17,439 nt of DNA from contig CAYRGA010000029.1 of NCBI GenBank assembly GCA_964423705.1, forward strand, positions 1 to 17,439, given 5' to 3'. This document shows positions 7,374 to 15,301 of the stretch, in pieces (the first letter of the stretch is position 1; every line of letters starts with the position of its first letter). The DNA is from CAKSIN01 sp964423705. Its GTDB lineage: Bacteria > Bacillota > Clostridia > UMGS1810. The notes under the pieces are model-generated. The model worked only from the letters and a program-made list of their open reading frames with translations, ran no database searches and had not been told where the DNA came from. The translations under genes were made by a program, and so were the position numbers.

Positions 7374-9449
7374 ATGAAAAATAAATTGCTTTCGTTAGCT
7401 GTTTGTATGACAATTATTTTTACAAATATAAGTGTTTTTGCAATTAAAGAGGAGAAAAATGAACCCGAAAGCGATAAGCTTGTTTTCGCCGATGATTTTG
7501 AGAGCTATGCGTCGGAAACTGCGATTACATCGATTAAGGGTTCGGACGGAATGTCTGATTCCAAGGATATAGTTGCTTTTAAGGATGCTTCCGAAGGTGC
7601 CAAAAACGATACCGTGTATGCGGAAATAAAAAACGGTGCAAAGCTCGGTGCAGTGTTCAATGGTGGTGTGTCGGTAAAATCGGGCAAGCTGGTGGTTGAA
7701 TTTGATGGAAATTTGGTTGCCGGAAATTTGTGGTTCAGCTTGCTGTACTCGGGAAGCTTGGGTACAAGAGCGAAATGGTTTGCTGCAAGTGATACTGTGG
7801 GTCTTTGCACAATTACAAAAACGGTTGCGGTACCGGGCACCTCGGCAGAAGGCTACCAAAGGTTCAAGGACTCTGAGGACAATGATATCTTATTTAAGCA
7901 GAATGATTGGGCACACTACAAGTTTGAGATAGATATGGATAAAGGAGCCGTCACGGCGCATATGGACGATACGGTCGGTCAGACGGTCACCGGATATACA
8001 TACATTAAGGATAATGACATAGCGGGTATCGGTATATATAACGCATCCCAGGCTTCTCGGTATATTGATAATTTGAAGGTTTATATTGAAACCGATAAAA
8101 AGACAACTTACACAACGTATATTTATCGCGATGATATGGAAGGCTATGTCGACGGCGAAGAAATTGAAAATAAAAGAGATGAAAATGCCATCGGTGCGAG
8201 CTATGGCTATTGGAGCTCCAATCCTGACTCAAACCTCATGGATTTTAAAGCGGTAAAAAAAGGAGAGGCATTGTGTAAAAAAGCGACGGATGCAAGTAAG
8301 ATTGAAACCGAGATTCCTGAGGATTCGGAGAATATCGTGGCTGAAATCGGAAATAAGACTGCGGTTCAGTACGATTTACCATATGCCGTTTCTGACGGAA
8401 TCATCTGTGTGAGCTTGGATATGCTTACCGGAAACGGTGGTTTCGGTATTGGCATAAGACAGCAGGGCGATTCCGGATTAAATGCCAAGTGCCCTATGTG
8501 GGTATACAGAAATGCGGTGAGGACAGTTTACTTTAAACCGGGTGAAACCTCATATTCGACAACCGATACCTCACGTTACTATTATAGTTCCATGACAATG
8601 TATAAAAGCTACCAATGGTTTAATGCCAAATTATATATTAATGCAAAAAGCGGCGACTGCTGGATGGATATTAACGGCAACGTTTCCGAAGTTAAAAACC
8701 TTGATTATATAGGGACGGAGAATACAACGGCAAACGCTGTAAACGAACCTATTACCGCGATTGTTTTTTATAATTCGAGGGCACTGAATGTGTTTGATGA
8801 TAAGGCATATATAGATAATCTGGAGATAACCAATGTATCAAGCGGAAATTCCGTCGTCGAAACGGTGAACGGTGTGGATAAAATCAGAGTGGAATTTAAA
8901 GATTCACTTAATCCTGTAACTGTCGGCAGTGCGAATGTTAAGGTAAAGAAGGATGGCTCTGAGGTCAATGTGTCCGATATAAGAGTATTTGAAAGTAATC
9001 CCAAGTATGTGATTATCGAATTTGATGAACCGCTGCAGTCTGGCGATGTATATAATCTGGAACTGTCGGACGGTATAAAGTACGCTGATGGAAATTCGAT
9101 TGTTTCGGGCACCTGTAATGCAGAAATTCGCGAAACCGCCTTTGAATTAAATGCGGAATTGACAGATGTAAATTACGAGGCAAGCAGGGATATTTCGGCG
9201 AAATTCACTCTTAACTCCACAGAACTTAAAAATAGGTCTTTAAACTTTATTCTGGCGTCATACAAGGACGATAGGCTGGTATGTACAAAACCGATAGCGG
9301 TTAATCTCAATGATGGATTTTACGGTTCAAAAACCATTACCGTGAAATGTACATTGGCAGAGGAAGCAGACACGTTAAAGGCTTTTGTCTGGGCGGATAA
9401 TCTTGTGCCGCTTGCGGTAAAGGCAAATGAGAGTATTTATTCCGATTGA
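7374..9449 (+). CDS. Secreted protein with two LamG/concanavalin-like domains, Ig-like domain and shared C-terminal tail (tandem copy A)
   Basis: A 691-residue exported protein without visible catalytic motifs. The ATG at 7374 is preferred because AAGGAG (7360-7365) lies 8 nt upstream; the alternative ATG at 7368 is only 2 nt from it. The signal peptide runs to about residue 23 (NISVFA). Two jelly-roll domains follow: about 38-237 (from DDFESY to YIDNLKVY) and 252-486 (from DDMEGY to YIDNLEIT). Each opens with a D-D-F/M-E-x-Y strand and closes with a YIDNL strand, as LamG-like folds do. Residues 495-585 resemble an SbsA-type Ig domain (KIRVEFKDSL ... DGNSI). The last 100 residues are a beta-rich tail ending in AFVWADNLVPL. 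The next gene is a full-length paralogue. A role in binding glycan or another surface ligand is inferred, not shown. Confidence 0.8.
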   Translation: MKNKLLSLAVCMTIIFTNISVFAIKEEKNEPESDKLVFADDFESYASETAITSIKGSDGMSDSKDIVAFKDASEGAKNDTVYAEIKNGAKLGAVFNGGVSVKSGKLVVEFDGNLVAGNLWFSLLYSGSLGTRAKWFAASDTVGLCTITKTVAVPGTSAEGYQRFKDSEDNDILFKQNDWAHYKFEIDMDKGAVTAHMDDTVGQTVTGYTYIKDNDIAGIGIYNASQASRYIDNLKVYIETDKKTTYTTYIYRDDMEGYVDGEEIENKRDENAIGASYGYWSSNPDSNLMDFKAVKKGEALCKKATDASKIETEIPEDSENIVAEIGNKTAVQYDLPYAVSDGIICVSLDMLTGNGGFGIGIRQQGDSGLNAKCPMWVYRNAVRTVYFKPGETSYSTTDTSRYYYSSMTMYKSYQWFNAKLYINAKSGDCWMDINGNVSEVKNLDYIGTENTTANAVNEPITAIVFYNSRALNVFDDKAYIDNLEITNVSSGNSVVETVNGVDKIRVEFKDSLNPVTVGSANVKVKKDGSEVNVSDIRVFESNPKYVIIEFDEPLQSGDVYNLELSDGIKYADGNSIVSGTCNAEIRETAFELNAELTDVNYEASRDISAKFTLNSTELKNRSLNFILASYKDDRLVCTKPIAVNLNDGFYGSKTITVKCTLAEEADTLKAFVWADNLVPLAVKANESIYSD
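7728..7774 (+). repeat. 47-nt exact repeat, copy A (pair with 9837-9883)
   Basis: These 47 bases, within the first LamG-like domain, are identical to 9837-9883 in the paralogous gene. They encode the residues around LWFSLLYSGSLGTRAK. Neighbouring codons for equally conserved residues (for example AKLGAVFNGG) differ at many third positions. Confidence 0.9.
8496..8562 (+). repeat. 67-nt exact repeat, copy A (pair with 10539-10605)
   Basis: A block in the second LamG-like domain, encoding residues from MWVYRNAVRTVYFKPG through SYST. It is identical over 67 bases to 10539-10605 in the paralogue, with no silent differences. One mismatch upstream (position 8495) the match continues for about 16 more bases. 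Confidence 0.9.
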
Positions 9450-9503
9450 TTTTCGGACAGAGTGAGTATTTTAAAATTTATGTTTAAATAATAGGAGGAA
9501 ATT

Positions 9504-11495
9504 ATGATTAAAAAGGTTCTTTCGGCAGTGATGTGCGCTGCAATTATTTTTACGAGTATGAGTGCATTTGCTATTAAGGAGATTGCAAGCAATGAGGCTC
9601 TTCTGGAGGATAGTTTTGACAGCTATGAAGCGGGTAATGCGGTGACGTCAATAAAAGGTAATAACGGAAGCAGTGCATCAACAGCGTCGGATATAGCTGC
9701 TGCGGCCGATGCTTCAAAAGGTAAGGTTGCCGAAATTAAGTCAGGCGCTAAGCTGGGTGCGGTATTTAATGGCGGCAAGGCCATGTCTTCCGGTAAGATG
9801 GTGCTTGAATTTGACGGTAATCTCGTTGCAGGTAACTTGTGGTTCAGCTTGCTGTACTCGGGAAGCTTGGGTACAAGAGCGAAGTGGTTTGCCGGCAGTG
9901 ATTTAAACGGTCTTTGTACGATTACAAAAAACGCTACTACGCCGGGTTCATCTGTAGATGGTTATCAAAAATTTAAGGATTCTGACGATAATGATATTTC
10001 GTTTATACCGAACGGATGGGCTCACTACAAGTTTGAGGTCGATATTGATAACGGCAGTGTTACAGCGTATATGGATGATAAAGTCAGCAATACGGTTACG
10101 GGATATACATATATAAAAAATAACACAATAGCAGGCATCGGTATATATAATGCATCGCAAGGTTCGCGCTATATTGATAATCTCAAAATATATAAAGACA
10201 ACGGATATATTACATACTTCAATGAGGACGATATGGAATCATATGATGCGGATAGTAATATCGGTGGGAAATATGTTAATAACGGCACCTTTAAAGCTTG
10301 CTTGAAGGGAGAGGCGCTTTGTCAAAATGCCACCACGCATACAGTGGAAACCAAAACTCCGTCCGATCCTCAAAATATCGTGGCGGCGATAGGAAACGGT
10401 ACACAGGTACGTTATAACCTGCCGTCAGCAGCATCTGATGGAATCATATGTGTGAGCCTGGATATGCTCACCGGAAACGGCGGCTTCGGTATCGGCATAA
10501 GACAGCAGGGGGATGCGAGCTTAAATGCCAAGTGCCCCATGTGGGTATACAGAAATGCGGTGAGGACAGTTTACTTTAAACCGGGTGAAACCTCATATTC
10601 GACAAGCGATACTTCACGTAACTATTATGATTCGGCGACGATGTATGAAAGATACCAGTGGTTTAACACCAAATTATATATTAATGCAAAAACCGGAGAC
10701 TGCTGGATGGATATTAACGGAAACATTTCCAATGTTAAAAATCTTGATTATATAGGAACTGATAACATAACGGCAAATACTAAGAATAATCCGATTACAG
10801 CCATTGTACTGTACAATTCGAGAAGTACTTCGGTAAATGACCAGTTGTCTTATATAGATAATTTCTCGATTTCCGTAAGCTCAGACGGAAGGTCTGTCGG
10901 TGCAATTACAAACGGTATCAAAAAAATCAAACTCGGATTTAAGGATGCGATAGATACTTCAACCTTAGATGCCTCAAAATTCTCCGTATCGGGAGTTGGC
11001 GAGAAAATTACTGTCACCAAAGCAGCGTTAGACAGTACGGATTCCAAAAATAAAAATGTCATTGTGGAATTTGATAAAGCACTTTCGGTCGGAGGTACAT
11101 ATACCGTTGAGATTTCCGACGAAATAAAATATACCGACGGAAATTCAGTGATTAAAGGTAAATATAATGTGACAATTTCCAAGAGTGAATTTGATGCGGC
11201 ACTTGAAATTGTAAATGCCGCTTATAATGCCGGTGAAAAAGCTTCGGCAAAGTGCACGATAACGACAACGGAACTTGAAGGAAAGAGCATTGAGCTGATA
11301 ATAGCGGCATATAAAGACGGACAGTTAGTAAGTGCGAAGTCGCAGACAGTGGAAATTAGTTCGGATTTATACGGAGAGAAGATATTTGACATAGACTGCA
11401 CCTTGTCTGAAAATGCAGATAAAATTCAGGCGTTCGTTTGGTCTGATGAACAGTTCCCGTATACAGAAAAAGCGTATGCAAATATCGGCGAGTAA
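9504..11495 (+). CDS. Secreted protein with two LamG/concanavalin-like domains, Ig-like domain and shared C-terminal tail (tandem copy B)
   Basis: A 663-residue paralogue of the preceding gene with the same layout: signal peptide (1-23, ending SMSAFA), LamG-like domain one (about 35-230, closing with YIDNLKIY), domain two (241-457), SbsA-type Ig domain (about 468-560, KIKLGFKDAI ... DGNSV) and tail (565-663, ending AFVWSDEQFPY). AGGAGG (9493-9498) stands 5 nt before the ATG. Compared with copy A, the start of domain two is shorter by roughly 16 residues and the Ig domain is reworked. Parts of domains one and two are nearly identical to copy A even at DNA level, while flanking codons differ at synonymous sites. 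No catalytic residues are recognisable. The function is probably ligand binding at the cell surface, and tandem duplication suggests dosage or specificity variants. Confidence 0.8.
   Translation: MIKKVLSAVMCAAIIFTSMSAFAIKEIASNEALLEDSFDSYEAGNAVTSIKGNNGSSASTASDIAAAADASKGKVAEIKSGAKLGAVFNGGKAMSSGKMVLEFDGNLVAGNLWFSLLYSGSLGTRAKWFAGSDLNGLCTITKNATTPGSSVDGYQKFKDSDDNDISFIPNGWAHYKFEVDIDNGSVTAYMDDKVSNTVTGYTYIKNNTIAGIGIYNASQGSRYIDNLKIYKDNGYITYFNEDDMESYDADSNIGGKYVNNGTFKACLKGEALCQNATTHTVETKTPSDPQNIVAAIGNGTQVRYNLPSAASDGIICVSLDMLTGNGGFGIGIRQQGDASLNAKCPMWVYRNAVRTVYFKPGETSYSTSDTSRNYYDSATMYERYQWFNTKLYINAKTGDCWMDINGNISNVKNLDYIGTDNITANTKNNPITAIVLYNSRSTSVNDQLSYIDNFSISVSSDGRSVGAITNGIKKIKLGFKDAIDTSTLDASKFSVSGVGEKITVTKAALDSTDSKNKNVIVEFDKALSVGGTYTVEISDEIKYTDGNSVIKGKYNVTISKSEFDAALEIVNAAYNAGEKASAKCTITTTELEGKSIELIIAAYKDGQLVSAKSQTVEISSDLYGEKIFDIDCTLSENADKIQAFVWSDEQFPYTEKAYANIGE
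9837..9883 (+). repeat. 47-nt exact repeat, copy B (pair with 7728-7774)
   Basis: Second copy of the 47-nt exact match shared by the tandem double-LamG genes. The sequences on both sides diverge at once at silent positions, so the identity is patchy rather than gene-wide. Confidence 0.9.
10539..10605 (+). repeat. 67-nt exact repeat, copy B (pair with 8496-8562)
   Basis: Second copy of the 67-nt exact match. Just upstream, the codons for the shared GGFGIGIRQQG segment already differ at several third positions between the two genes, which marks the edge of the identical tract. Confidence 0.9.
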
Positions 11496-11679
11496 CAAGT
11501 AATAAATATTCATATGCGGTCGGTATGACGAGTAATTGGCGTATAGCTTTCGATATACCTGCCGACCGTATTTTGATTTATGCCAATGTATAGCCGAAAG
11601 ACGGCGAATTTACACTTTTTCGGTGGATTTGCATTACGGCAATTTGGCAGGTAAAACATAAAGTAACGGAGTTGATACT
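11496..11679 (+). other. 184-bp intergenic gap with terminator-like and alternative stem-loops
   Basis: This is by far the longest gap inside the gene run, and I see no gene in it. CGGTCGG (11517-11523) pairs with CCGACCG (11562-11568); with flanking A-T and G-U pairs the stem reaches 10 bp (11514-11523 with 11562-11571) and is followed by TTTTGATTTA. An inner 5-bp stem joins GTATA (11541-11545) and TATAC (11554-11558). TACCTGCC (11556-11563) is also perfectly complementary to GGCAGGTA (11646-11653), which would compete with the first stem. CCGAAA and TTTCGG (about 11593-11622) can also pair. It could be a partial terminator, an RNA-processing site or a regulatory RNA element. Confidence 0.4.
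11514..11580 (+). terminator. Possible weak intrinsic terminator after tandem copy B
   Basis: A GC-containing stem of up to 10 bp (CGGTCGG with CCGACCG as core) is followed by a T-rich run broken by G and A (TTTTGATTTA). The loop is long (38 nt) although it can hold a small inner hairpin. It is weaker than a classical terminator, so partial read-through into the 11680 gene is the likelier outcome. Confidence 0.3.
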
Positions 11680-13029
11680 GTGCGAAAAAAATCAATAATT
11701 TCAATTTTAGTAGTTGTTTTCATTTCAATGCTTGCGTGTACTGATTGCTTCGCTGAGGATTTGGTTGTTTTTTATGCGAACTTTAACAGTGATTCCATTG
11801 ACAGTGCTCCTTCAAAGGTGTATGGATTGGGCACGGAAGAACTTACCGCAAGTGATGTTACGGTGAAAAATCAGGACGGCGAGATTTGTGCGGATATTTT
11901 GCGCAGTAAGCATATGACGGCAGTTTTCGATGAGCAAATCACCGAAGGCGTATTTTGCGTGCAGTTTGATACATGGCAGAGCGCATACGGTCCGCTTTTC
12001 TGCTGCTTGCTCAATACGGATGCGTATAATGTTACCGCAGGAAGCGCATCGTGCATGAGATATCTTGCTTTGACTGCAAGTCCGACCATGCAGACATACA
12101 GTGCAAAGGGGTATTCGACTGACAATGCCGTGGAAGTGACAGATGATGGTGGCGAAGCCATAAAATACAGTACCAAAAAATGGAATCATTTCAAGATAAT
12201 CTTCGATATGGATGCCAAAAAAATGCAAATAAGTGTAAATGATAAATTGTCAAAGATATATGACAGCGCATTTTTGGATAATCCTATCGGAGCGATTAAC
12301 TTCTTTAACGGCGGCGGAAACGGTGCGGAAAGATTCATCGACAATGTAAAAGTTTACATCCCGGATAATACACCGAAGCTTTCTTTTGTAGATTATAACG
12401 GTGTTTCTTGTGAAGCTTCGGAAAGCGTAGCTCCCATGATTGAAAAAATCAAGCTTGAATTTCCGTATCCACTGCCTGTAAGCTTAACGGACAGTGATTT
12501 TAAATCAATTCTTTTGGAAAATTCCGAAAAAAAACTGACAAATTTAAGCTATGAGATGTCGACCGACAGAAAAACTGTGTATTTGGGAATAAACGACGGC
12601 GTTCTTGAGGGTGATATGCACTACACGCTTACCTTGCCGGGAGATGCTTTTAATCACGGTGACGATGTGTGCTTTAAATTTGGCACGTCCGAGCTTAGCG
12701 ATGTTTTTGAAATCCTCGGAATGGGTGTTGAAGGTTTGACGGGAGATGAGCTTACGATGCCGTCAAGCGGTGAAACGGCAAACTTGTGGATAGAGTACAT
12801 TAAAAACGGTGATGTGCAAAAAAACGATGCCATGCTTTTGTGTACTGTGGAAAATGATGGGGTTCTGGTGGGAGCTCAGTTCTTTGAAGTGGAATTTGGT
12901 TCAAACGGTAAGGTTAAAATAAATGTACCGATTACGTTTTCCGATAAGGCTTTTGATTTTGTCGGAATATATCTGTGGGATAACGAAACCTTCACGCCGT
13001 TGAGAACGGGTACATTTAAGGAGATATAG
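11680..13029 (+). CDS. Secreted single LamG-like domain protein with Ig-like domain and shared C-terminal tail
   Basis: A 449-residue exported protein that looks like a shorter relative of the two preceding proteins. It starts at GTG (11680) with GGAG at 11668-11671, 8 nt upstream; no in-frame ATG could include the signal peptide. The signal (MRKKSIISILVVVFISM...) ends at CFA/ED near residue 25. One jelly-roll domain spans about 28-226 and closes with FIDNVKVYIP. An Ig-like domain follows (about 232-340), then a tail (341-449) that ends in GIYLWDNETFTPL, echoing the tails of the double-LamG proteins. No catalytic motif is seen. Its stop is 5 nt from the next ATG, and the AAGGAG for that gene (13018-13023) lies in its last codons, so the two are translationally linked. 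Ligand unknown. Confidence 0.75.
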   Translation: MRKKSIISILVVVFISMLACTDCFAEDLVVFYANFNSDSIDSAPSKVYGLGTEELTASDVTVKNQDGEICADILRSKHMTAVFDEQITEGVFCVQFDTWQSAYGPLFCCLLNTDAYNVTAGSASCMRYLALTASPTMQTYSAKGYSTDNAVEVTDDGGEAIKYSTKKWNHFKIIFDMDAKKMQISVNDKLSKIYDSAFLDNPIGAINFFNGGGNGAERFIDNVKVYIPDNTPKLSFVDYNGVSCEASESVAPMIEKIKLEFPYPLPVSLTDSDFKSILLENSEKKLTNLSYEMSTDRKTVYLGINDGVLEGDMHYTLTLPGDAFNHGDDVCFKFGTSELSDVFEILGMGVEGLTGDELTMPSSGETANLWIEYIKNGDVQKNDAMLLCTVENDGVLVGAQFFEVEFGSNGKVKINVPITFSDKAFDFVGIYLWDNETFTPLRTGTFKEI

Positions 13030-13034
13030 TACTG

Positions 13035-15290
13035 ATGTCATTTAAAAAAATAATTTTTGGTTTGATAATATCAATGTTCATAGGACTTTTTGGGGTCGGC
13101 GTATATGCTGACGATTTGACTGCGGATATTTCGACATCGTATTTCGGCAATATATTTTTTGACGGATTTGAAAAATCCTTTGATGTTACTGTATCAAACA
13201 ATACGAACGAAGCTATGAGCCTGGACTTGGAATATCATATCTCGGACAGTTCGGACGGAGTTGAGAAACTCACTGACAGCAAAAAACTCGCAATCGGCGC
13301 TATGGAGACTTACAGCGAAAAATATTCACTAAATTCTGAACTTGATTATGGAGTATATACTTTAAGAATCATAGGTAAGTCTAACGGTCAAGAAGTGCTG
13401 AATGAGGAAACGGAGTTTTCGGTGTGCATTAAGGTTCCGAAATCCAAGCGTAATGCAAAAATGGGTATAAATGCTCATTTGAACTGGGGTGACGGCAGAA
13501 ACATTCCGGCAGAGCTCGGTATTATAAATAATATCGGCATATCCTCTATTCGTGAAGGCTACAGTTGGGCGGCATTTGAGAAGGTGAGAGGTAATTACAG
13601 TCAAACACAGGCTTGTACGGATTATCTCACCAATGCAGCCGTATATGGAAATGATGTTTTGGTTATGGCTGGCTTTTCAAATCTTTTGTACAGCAGTGAC
13701 ACCAATTCTTTTCCTTCGACCGATTCCGAGCGGACTGCATTTGCAAGCTATGTTTATAACATGCTGGCAAGAGGCAAAAATTCGGATGTGATTAAGTGTG
13801 TCGAGTTGTGGAATGAACCGGATTTACAGACACGCTATGCTTCGCCGGAGGAATACGCCAAGCTTTTAAAAACCGTGTATGAACGGATAAAGCCTGATTT
13901 CCCTAATGTTAAAATAGGTGCACCTGCACTCGGAAAGACCCTGGGGGGTGATGATGAAAGCGGCCGGGAGTGGTTGAAAGCATTTTTGAATACAGACCTT
14001 GACGGGGACGGTATGTTTGACACTTATAAATATTTTGATATTGTGTGTCTGCATCAGTATGATAAAAGATATGATGTGGTTATAAACCGACTTCACAGAG
14101 TAAATGATATTTTAAATGAGTATGGCTGCTCGGATAAAGATGTGTATCAAACCGAGTTTGGAAATTCAAGGCATACCTCCGATGTGATTGAGGATGAGCA
14201 GGTTCAGGCGCAGCGGCTTGTTCGATACTATCTTACCATGTTATCGGAAAATATATCGGACAGGTACTATATTTATGATTTTTCAAATGACGGAGAAGAT
14301 ATAAGTGATTTTGAAAATACCTTCGGCCTTTGCCAAAGTCATAAAGCAGAGATTCCGTGTGCGGCAAAGCCGGGGCTTTTGGCAGTAGCGGCGATGAATT
14401 ACTTCACAGGCGGTATGAATGTCACAGACACCTCGCTTTCCGACGGATACCGCAAGGTAATTATGATGAATGACGGGCAGGGAAACAGTCTTTGTGCGAT
14501 GTTTTTAAACTATACCGACAAACTCGGTCAAACGCTTAACACCACCTACAGTGAAACTTATGAATTTGTGACTGACAGTACAAACGTGAGATTTTTTGAT
14601 TATTTGGGAAACAGAATATATCCTCAGGCAACCTCCGACGGATATGTGGTAGAAATCGGAAATGCACCGATATATGCGGCGATAAGCGATAAATACCCCG
14701 GACAGGCAGAACTTGAATATGTAAATATACAGCGATACGGTAAGTCGGTACATGTTTTCGGACAAATTTTAAATGCGGAAAATGACGAAGAAATCGGCAT
14801 AAGGATATTCGATGAAGAACGGAATCCGGTATATATTGATCAGCTTAAAACAGCTGATGGAAAATTTGAGGTTGTTTTTTATCCGAAAAAGGATGGAATT
14901 TTTACGATAAACATAGGTGTAAAAAGCCTCGGTAAAATGGTAAGCCGACAGTTTGAATATGAGTCGGTATGTGCGGCTGTTACGAAGGTTTTTGACAATT
15001 CGGAGGAAGTTGTAACCTTTTCGGAGTATGATAATAACGGCACGAAGGATTTACAGGTTAAAATTCATGACAGACTTTGCGGCAGCTTTGTGGTATTTAT
15101 GGGATATTTTAAAGACAATATGCTGATAAATACCGAAGTGATAAACAGTGAAAATATGGTCTTGGACGGCGATGTGTATCATTATACGCTGAAAGAGAAT
15201 ATACCCGTCGATGCTGACAGTGTCAGGATAATGACGGTTGACAGCGTAAACAGTCTTACACCGCTGTGCCGCTATAAGATGTTTAATTAG
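13035..15290 (+). CDS. Secreted clan GH-A glycoside hydrolase with N-terminal Ig-like domain and C-terminal tail
   Basis: A 751-residue exported enzyme, likely a retaining glycosidase. The signal peptide ends at VYA/DD (about residue 25). Residues 26-135 form an Ig-like domain clearly related to the one before the barrel of the 4000-7341 hydrolase (both carry S-x-x-FGNIF followed by K-x-FD-V/I-T). The TIM barrel spans about 141-445. Glu261 in ELWNEPD is the proposed acid/base and Glu374 in YQTEFG the nucleophile, 113 residues apart. A DLDGDGMFD loop at Asp321-Asp329 has the D-x-D-x-D-G pattern of calcium-binding sites. After it come a beta domain (445-555), a second beta module (about 558-645) and a tail (650-751) ending RIMTVDSVNSLTPL. 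Family is GH39/GH5-like but not certain. SD spacing is a rather long 11 nt. No CBM9 or SLH domain is present. Confidence 0.83.
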   Translation: MSFKKIIFGLIISMFIGLFGVGVYADDLTADISTSYFGNIFFDGFEKSFDVTVSNNTNEAMSLDLEYHISDSSDGVEKLTDSKKLAIGAMETYSEKYSLNSELDYGVYTLRIIGKSNGQEVLNEETEFSVCIKVPKSKRNAKMGINAHLNWGDGRNIPAELGIINNIGISSIREGYSWAAFEKVRGNYSQTQACTDYLTNAAVYGNDVLVMAGFSNLLYSSDTNSFPSTDSERTAFASYVYNMLARGKNSDVIKCVELWNEPDLQTRYASPEEYAKLLKTVYERIKPDFPNVKIGAPALGKTLGGDDESGREWLKAFLNTDLDGDGMFDTYKYFDIVCLHQYDKRYDVVINRLHRVNDILNEYGCSDKDVYQTEFGNSRHTSDVIEDEQVQAQRLVRYYLTMLSENISDRYYIYDFSNDGEDISDFENTFGLCQSHKAEIPCAAKPGLLAVAAMNYFTGGMNVTDTSLSDGYRKVIMMNDGQGNSLCAMFLNYTDKLGQTLNTTYSETYEFVTDSTNVRFFDYLGNRIYPQATSDGYVVEIGNAPIYAAISDKYPGQAELEYVNIQRYGKSVHVFGQILNAENDEEIGIRIFDEERNPVYIDQLKTADGKFEVVFYPKKDGIFTINIGVKSLGKMVSRQFEYESVCAAVTKVFDNSEEVVTFSEYDNNGTKDLQVKIHDRLCGSFVVFMGYFKDNMLINTEVINSENMVLDGDVYHYTLKENIPVDADSVRIMTVDSVNSLTPLCRYKMFN

Positions 15291-15301
15291 GAGTTGGAAT
15301 T

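Noticed and set aside
9450..9503. Terminator or promoter between the two double-LamG genes
   Set aside because: The 54-nt gap is AT-rich but has no stable GC stem and no -35/-10 pair with proper spacing.
7374..11495. Insertion sequence or transposon as the source of the long repeats
   Set aside because: The repeats lie inside homologous coding positions of two paralogues and have no terminal inverted repeats or transposase.
13995..14021. Dockerin repeat in the second hydrolase
   Set aside because: Only one D-x-D-x-D-G loop exists, inside the barrel; dockerins need two at one end of the protein, and no cohesin is seen in the SLH proteins.
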